This document shows, in pieces, positions 61,953 to 64,000 of a DNA stretch of 64,000 nt. Source of the stretch: Breoghania sp. L-A4 (GTDB taxonomy: Bacteria; Pseudomonadota; Alphaproteobacteria; Rhizobiales; Stappiaceae); NCBI RefSeq assembly GCF_003432385.1, contig NZ_CP031841.1, positions 4,135,549-4,199,548 of the forward strand. Reading direction: 5' to 3'. Position numbers and translations under genes: made by a program. The stretch's first letter is position 1; every line of letters starts with the position of its first letter. Under the pieces are notes generated by a model. That model was not told where the DNA came from, did no database searches, and was given only the letters and a program-made list of their open reading frames with translations.

Positions 61953-63287
61953 CTACTCCAGAGTCATTTCCAAAAGGTTGGCAAGCTGCAAATAACCGTC
62001 TTCGATGCTGGTGGCCTCGGCTTTTCCCTGATTCAGGAAGGCTTCCAGCGCATCGTGTTTGGCGATCGCAGCGTCGACGAGCGGATCGGACCCGCTCCGG
62101 TACGCGCCCAGCCTGATCAATTCCTCCATATCGGCGTAGGCGGACATCAGCCGCCTCGCCTGAAGAATCAACTCTCGGGCATGTTCCGGTACACAGCCAG
62201 GCATTGTACGCGAAACTGATTTCAAAACATTAATGGCCGGGAAGCGGCCGCGCTCGGCGATGGCGCGCTCCATCACGATGTGGCCGTCGAGAATGCCGCG
62301 CACCGCATCCGCCACCGGCTCGTTGTGGTTGTCGCCTTCCACCAGAACCGTAAACAACGCCGAGATCGTTCCGCTTCCGGCGGGACCGGGGCCCGCGCGC
62401 TCCAGAAGCCGCGGCAGTTCCGTGAACACCGTGGGCGTATACCCCTTCGAGGTCGGCGGCTCGCCGGCGGCCAGACCGATCTCGCGCTGCGCCATGGCGA
62501 AGCGGGTCACGGAATCCATCATGCACAAGACGCTGGAGCCTTCATCACGGAAGAACTCCGAGACCGCCAGCGTCAGATAGGCGGCCTGGCGGCGCATCAG
62601 CGCGCTTTCGTCCGACGTTGCGACGATCACCACCGCGCGCGCAAGGCCCTCATCGCCCAGATCGTCCTGAATGAACTCCTGCACCTCGCGGCCGCGCTCG
62701 CCGATCAGTCCGATCACCGTCACGTCGGCGGAGGTGTTGCGCGCCAGCATCGACAGCAGCACCGACTTTCCGACGCCCGAGCCCGCGAAAATGCCCATCC
62801 GCTGCCCCTGGCAGCAGGTGGCGAAGGTGTTGAGCGCGCGCACCCCGAGATCGATCGGCCCGCCGACGCGCATGCGCTCGCCCGGCGCCGGCGGCTTGCG
62901 CCGCAGCGCCCGCGCTTCCAGCCCGCGCGGAAGTTCGCCCTTGCCGTCGATCGGTTCACCCATGGCGTTGATGACCCGGCCGAGCCAGGCCTGCGACGGC
63001 CGCACGGAACTGTCGCGCTCGGCGAGCACCGCCCGGCAGCCCATGCGCACGCCCTCCATGCCGGAAAACGGCAGGCACAGCGCGCGTTCGTCACGGAAGC
63101 CGACCACCTCGGCGAGAACGTTGTCGAGCGCCCCGTCGCTTTCGATGGAAAGGCGCGCGCCGACGCTCATCTCGTGCACCGGACCGGCGACTTCGACGAG
63201 CAATCCCTGCACGCCCACGACCCGCCCGTAGATTTCCACCGGGTCCAGTGATTCGATTTCGTTAATTAGGGTGCGCAATTCCGCCAT
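61953..63287 (-). CDS. fliI: Flagellum-specific ATP synthase FliI
   Basis: 444 residues from ATG 63287; earlier in-frame ATGs at 63299 and 63365 are less likely. Walker A is [14 protein letters not shown], Walker [15 protein letters not shown], and [15 protein letters not shown] and [21 protein letters not shown] are FliI hallmarks. It is the ATPase that drives the flagellar type III export gate. It is co-directional with fliJ and divergent from the ctrA start across a 360-base region with CcrM-type sites. Confidence 0.93.
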   Translation of the reverse strand: MAELRTLINEIESLDPVEIYGRVVGVQGLLVEVAGPVHEMSVGARLSIESDGALDNVLAEVVGFRDERALCLPFSGMEGVRMGCRAVLAERDSSVRPSQAWLGRVINAMGEPIDGKGELPRGLEARALRRKPPAPGERMRVGGPIDLGVRALNTFATCCQGQRMGIFAGSGVGKSVLLSMLARNTSADVTVIGLIGERGREVQEFIQDDLGDEGLARAVVIVATSDESALMRRQAAYLTLAVSEFFRDEGSSVLCMMDSVTRFAMAQREIGLAAGEPPTSKGYTPTVFTELPRLLERAGPGPAGSGTISALFTVLVEGDNHNEPVADAVRGILDGHIVMERAIAERGRFPAINVLKSVSRTMPGCVPEHARELILQARRLMSAYADMEELIRLGAYRSGSDPLVDAAIAKHDALEAFLNQGKAEATSIEDGYLQLANLLEMTLE

Positions 63288-63647
63288 CCCGTTAATCATT
63301 TCGCCGATGGTAACCGATCGTTTACACATCTGGTTAATCATATTCTCGAGGCTATGGTGGAACATGAGCCTTTCGGGTCAATGCAATCGAAGGTACGAGT
63401 CAAAAAGGCAACTTACGTCGGAACGCTCATGTTATTTCTGACCAACCGGAACGCGGTTTTCATCGGGGATTTCAACTAATTCGACGAAAATCCACAGACT
63501 CGACCTTAAATTGCTTGCGGTAGTGAATCAGTTTTTGTTAACCATTGTGTCGAAAGTTCGATCCGCGGTTAACAGCAGTCATTCGCCGCGATCGCTGACC
63601 TTACTGAGGTGCGATTTGCCCAGAATAGGCAAGACGAGGAATTTGGC
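63288..63647. promoter_or_regulatory. Divergent fliI-ctrA promoter region with GANTC sites
   Basis: Three GANTC sequences, the CcrM methylation target, lie at 63397, 63497 and 63525. TTAA-containing half-sites typical of CtrA boxes occur several times (GTTAACC at about 63538, GTTAACAG at about 63568, and others near the fliI start). The gap therefore looks like a cell-cycle-controlled promoter pair, as known for ctrA in Caulobacter and rhizobia. Exact promoters cannot be fixed. Confidence 0.6.
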
Positions 63648-64000
63648 ATGCGGGTACTGCTGATTGAGGACGATAGCGCCACGGCGCAGAGCATCGAATT
63701 GATGCTCAAGTCCGAGAATTTTAACGTTTATACGACTGACCTTGGCGAGGAAGGCATCGACCTCGGTAAGTTGTATGACTATGACATCATCCTGCTGGAT
63801 CTGAACCTGCCGGACGTCTCGGGATACGAGGTGCTGCGCACCTTGCGGGTCTCGAAGGTCAAGACGCCTATCCTGATCCTCTCCGGCCTCGCCGGCATCG
63901 AGGACAAGGTGCGCGGGCTCGGTTTCGGTGCGGACGACTACATGACCAAGCCGTTCCACAAGGACGAGCTGGTCGCCCGCATCCACGCGATCGTACGCCG
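63648..64000 (+). CDS. ctrA: Cell cycle response regulator CtrA (5' part)
   Basis: The first 117 residues, cut by the window edge. ATG 63648 has GAGGA upstream. The receiver domain has acidic Asp8/Asp9, the phosphorylated Asp51 in [13 protein letters not shown], and the conserved Lys in [31 protein letters not shown] is the CtrA N-terminus. The DNA-binding domain lies outside. CtrA controls cell-cycle and flagellar genes, and its place next to fliI/fliJ is a typical Hyphomicrobiales arrangement. Confidence 0.95.
   Translation, partial: MRVLLIEDDSATAQSIELMLKSENFNVYTTDLGEEGIDLGKLYDYDIILLDLNLPDVSGYEVLRTLRVSKVKTPILILSGLAGIEDKVRGLGFGADDYMTKPFHKDELVARIHAIVR

Noticed and set aside
1-64000. tRNA, rRNA genes and CRISPR arrays
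   Set aside because: I looked for tRNA-like cloverleaf ends, rRNA conserved stretches and regularly spaced repeats and found none; the repeats present are palindromic and irregularly spaced.

Overview
The window is a high-GC chromosomal segment from an alphaproteobacterium, most likely of the order Hyphomicrobiales (Rhizobiales). The evidence is a ctrA-type cell-cycle regulator next to fliI and fliJ at the right edge with GANTC (CcrM-type) sites between them, a rhizobial-type catabolic gene complement, and many short interspersed palindromic repeats. I cannot name the genus from sequence alone.

Layout. 1-4477: the end of a PotD-like binding protein, two PotB/PotC-like permeases, a hydantoin/Asp-Glu racemase-family protein and a short malic enzyme. 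4508-7141: a MaoC hydratase, an SDR of the multifunctional-enzyme type and a divergent NADP-dependent reductase, a fatty-acid or CoA-thioester module. 7290-9480: an AT-rich island with two orphan membrane-anchored proteins. 9662-15531: a DUF1097-like membrane protein, then a tightly coupled operon of acetate-CoA ligase, fused E1 alpha-beta dehydrogenase, lipoyl E2 (frameshifted) and an acyl carrier protein. 15763-20813: a fumarylpyruvate hydrolase-like enzyme, a GntR/FCD regulator with its own operator, and a four-gene NitT/TauT-type ABC importer ending in a clear terminator. 20845-26686: a hybrid sensor kinase (frameshifted), a periplasmic family-3 binding protein, a lytic transglycosylase and a hemerythrin-like protein. 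26884-31594: part of the homoprotocatechuate meta-cleavage pathway (isomerase, dehydrogenase, ring-cleavage dioxygenase, HpaR) with a MITE-like element inside it. 31599-35589: a DedA-PAP2-LssY membrane protein, a ferric-reductase-like flavoprotein and a BLUF photoreceptor.

35684-56787 is a reductive pyrimidine catabolism locus. An ABC importer (four genes), dihydropyrimidinase, N-carbamoyl-beta-alanine-type amidohydrolase, beta-alanine/omega-amino acid:pyruvate aminotransferase and a two-subunit dihydropyrimidine dehydrogenase would take uracil or thymine through dihydropyrimidine, ureido acid and beta-amino acid to a semialdehyde. Two tandem RutR-like TetR regulators sit in the middle, and RutR-type palindromes lie in front of the regulators and of the dehydrogenase operon. 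This locus is riddled with palindromic repeats, an IS110-family element and scars of collapsed duplications. 56887-61232 holds a PqiA-like protein, a CHASE4-PAS-GGDEF cyclase and a class IV aminotransferase paired with a sulfotransferase-like protein. 61513-64000 holds fliJ, fliI and the start of ctrA.

Four genes (8533-8939, E2, the sensor kinase, the DedA-PAP2 gene) are each repaired by adding exactly one base, three of them at homopolymer runs. This looks more like homopolymer undercalling in the source assembly than real gene death. The most interesting biology is the ligase-E1-E2-ACP operon, the IS110 element sitting inside a genomic repeat with a likely bridge-RNA region, and the chimeric mini-ORF left by a collapsed tandem duplication.
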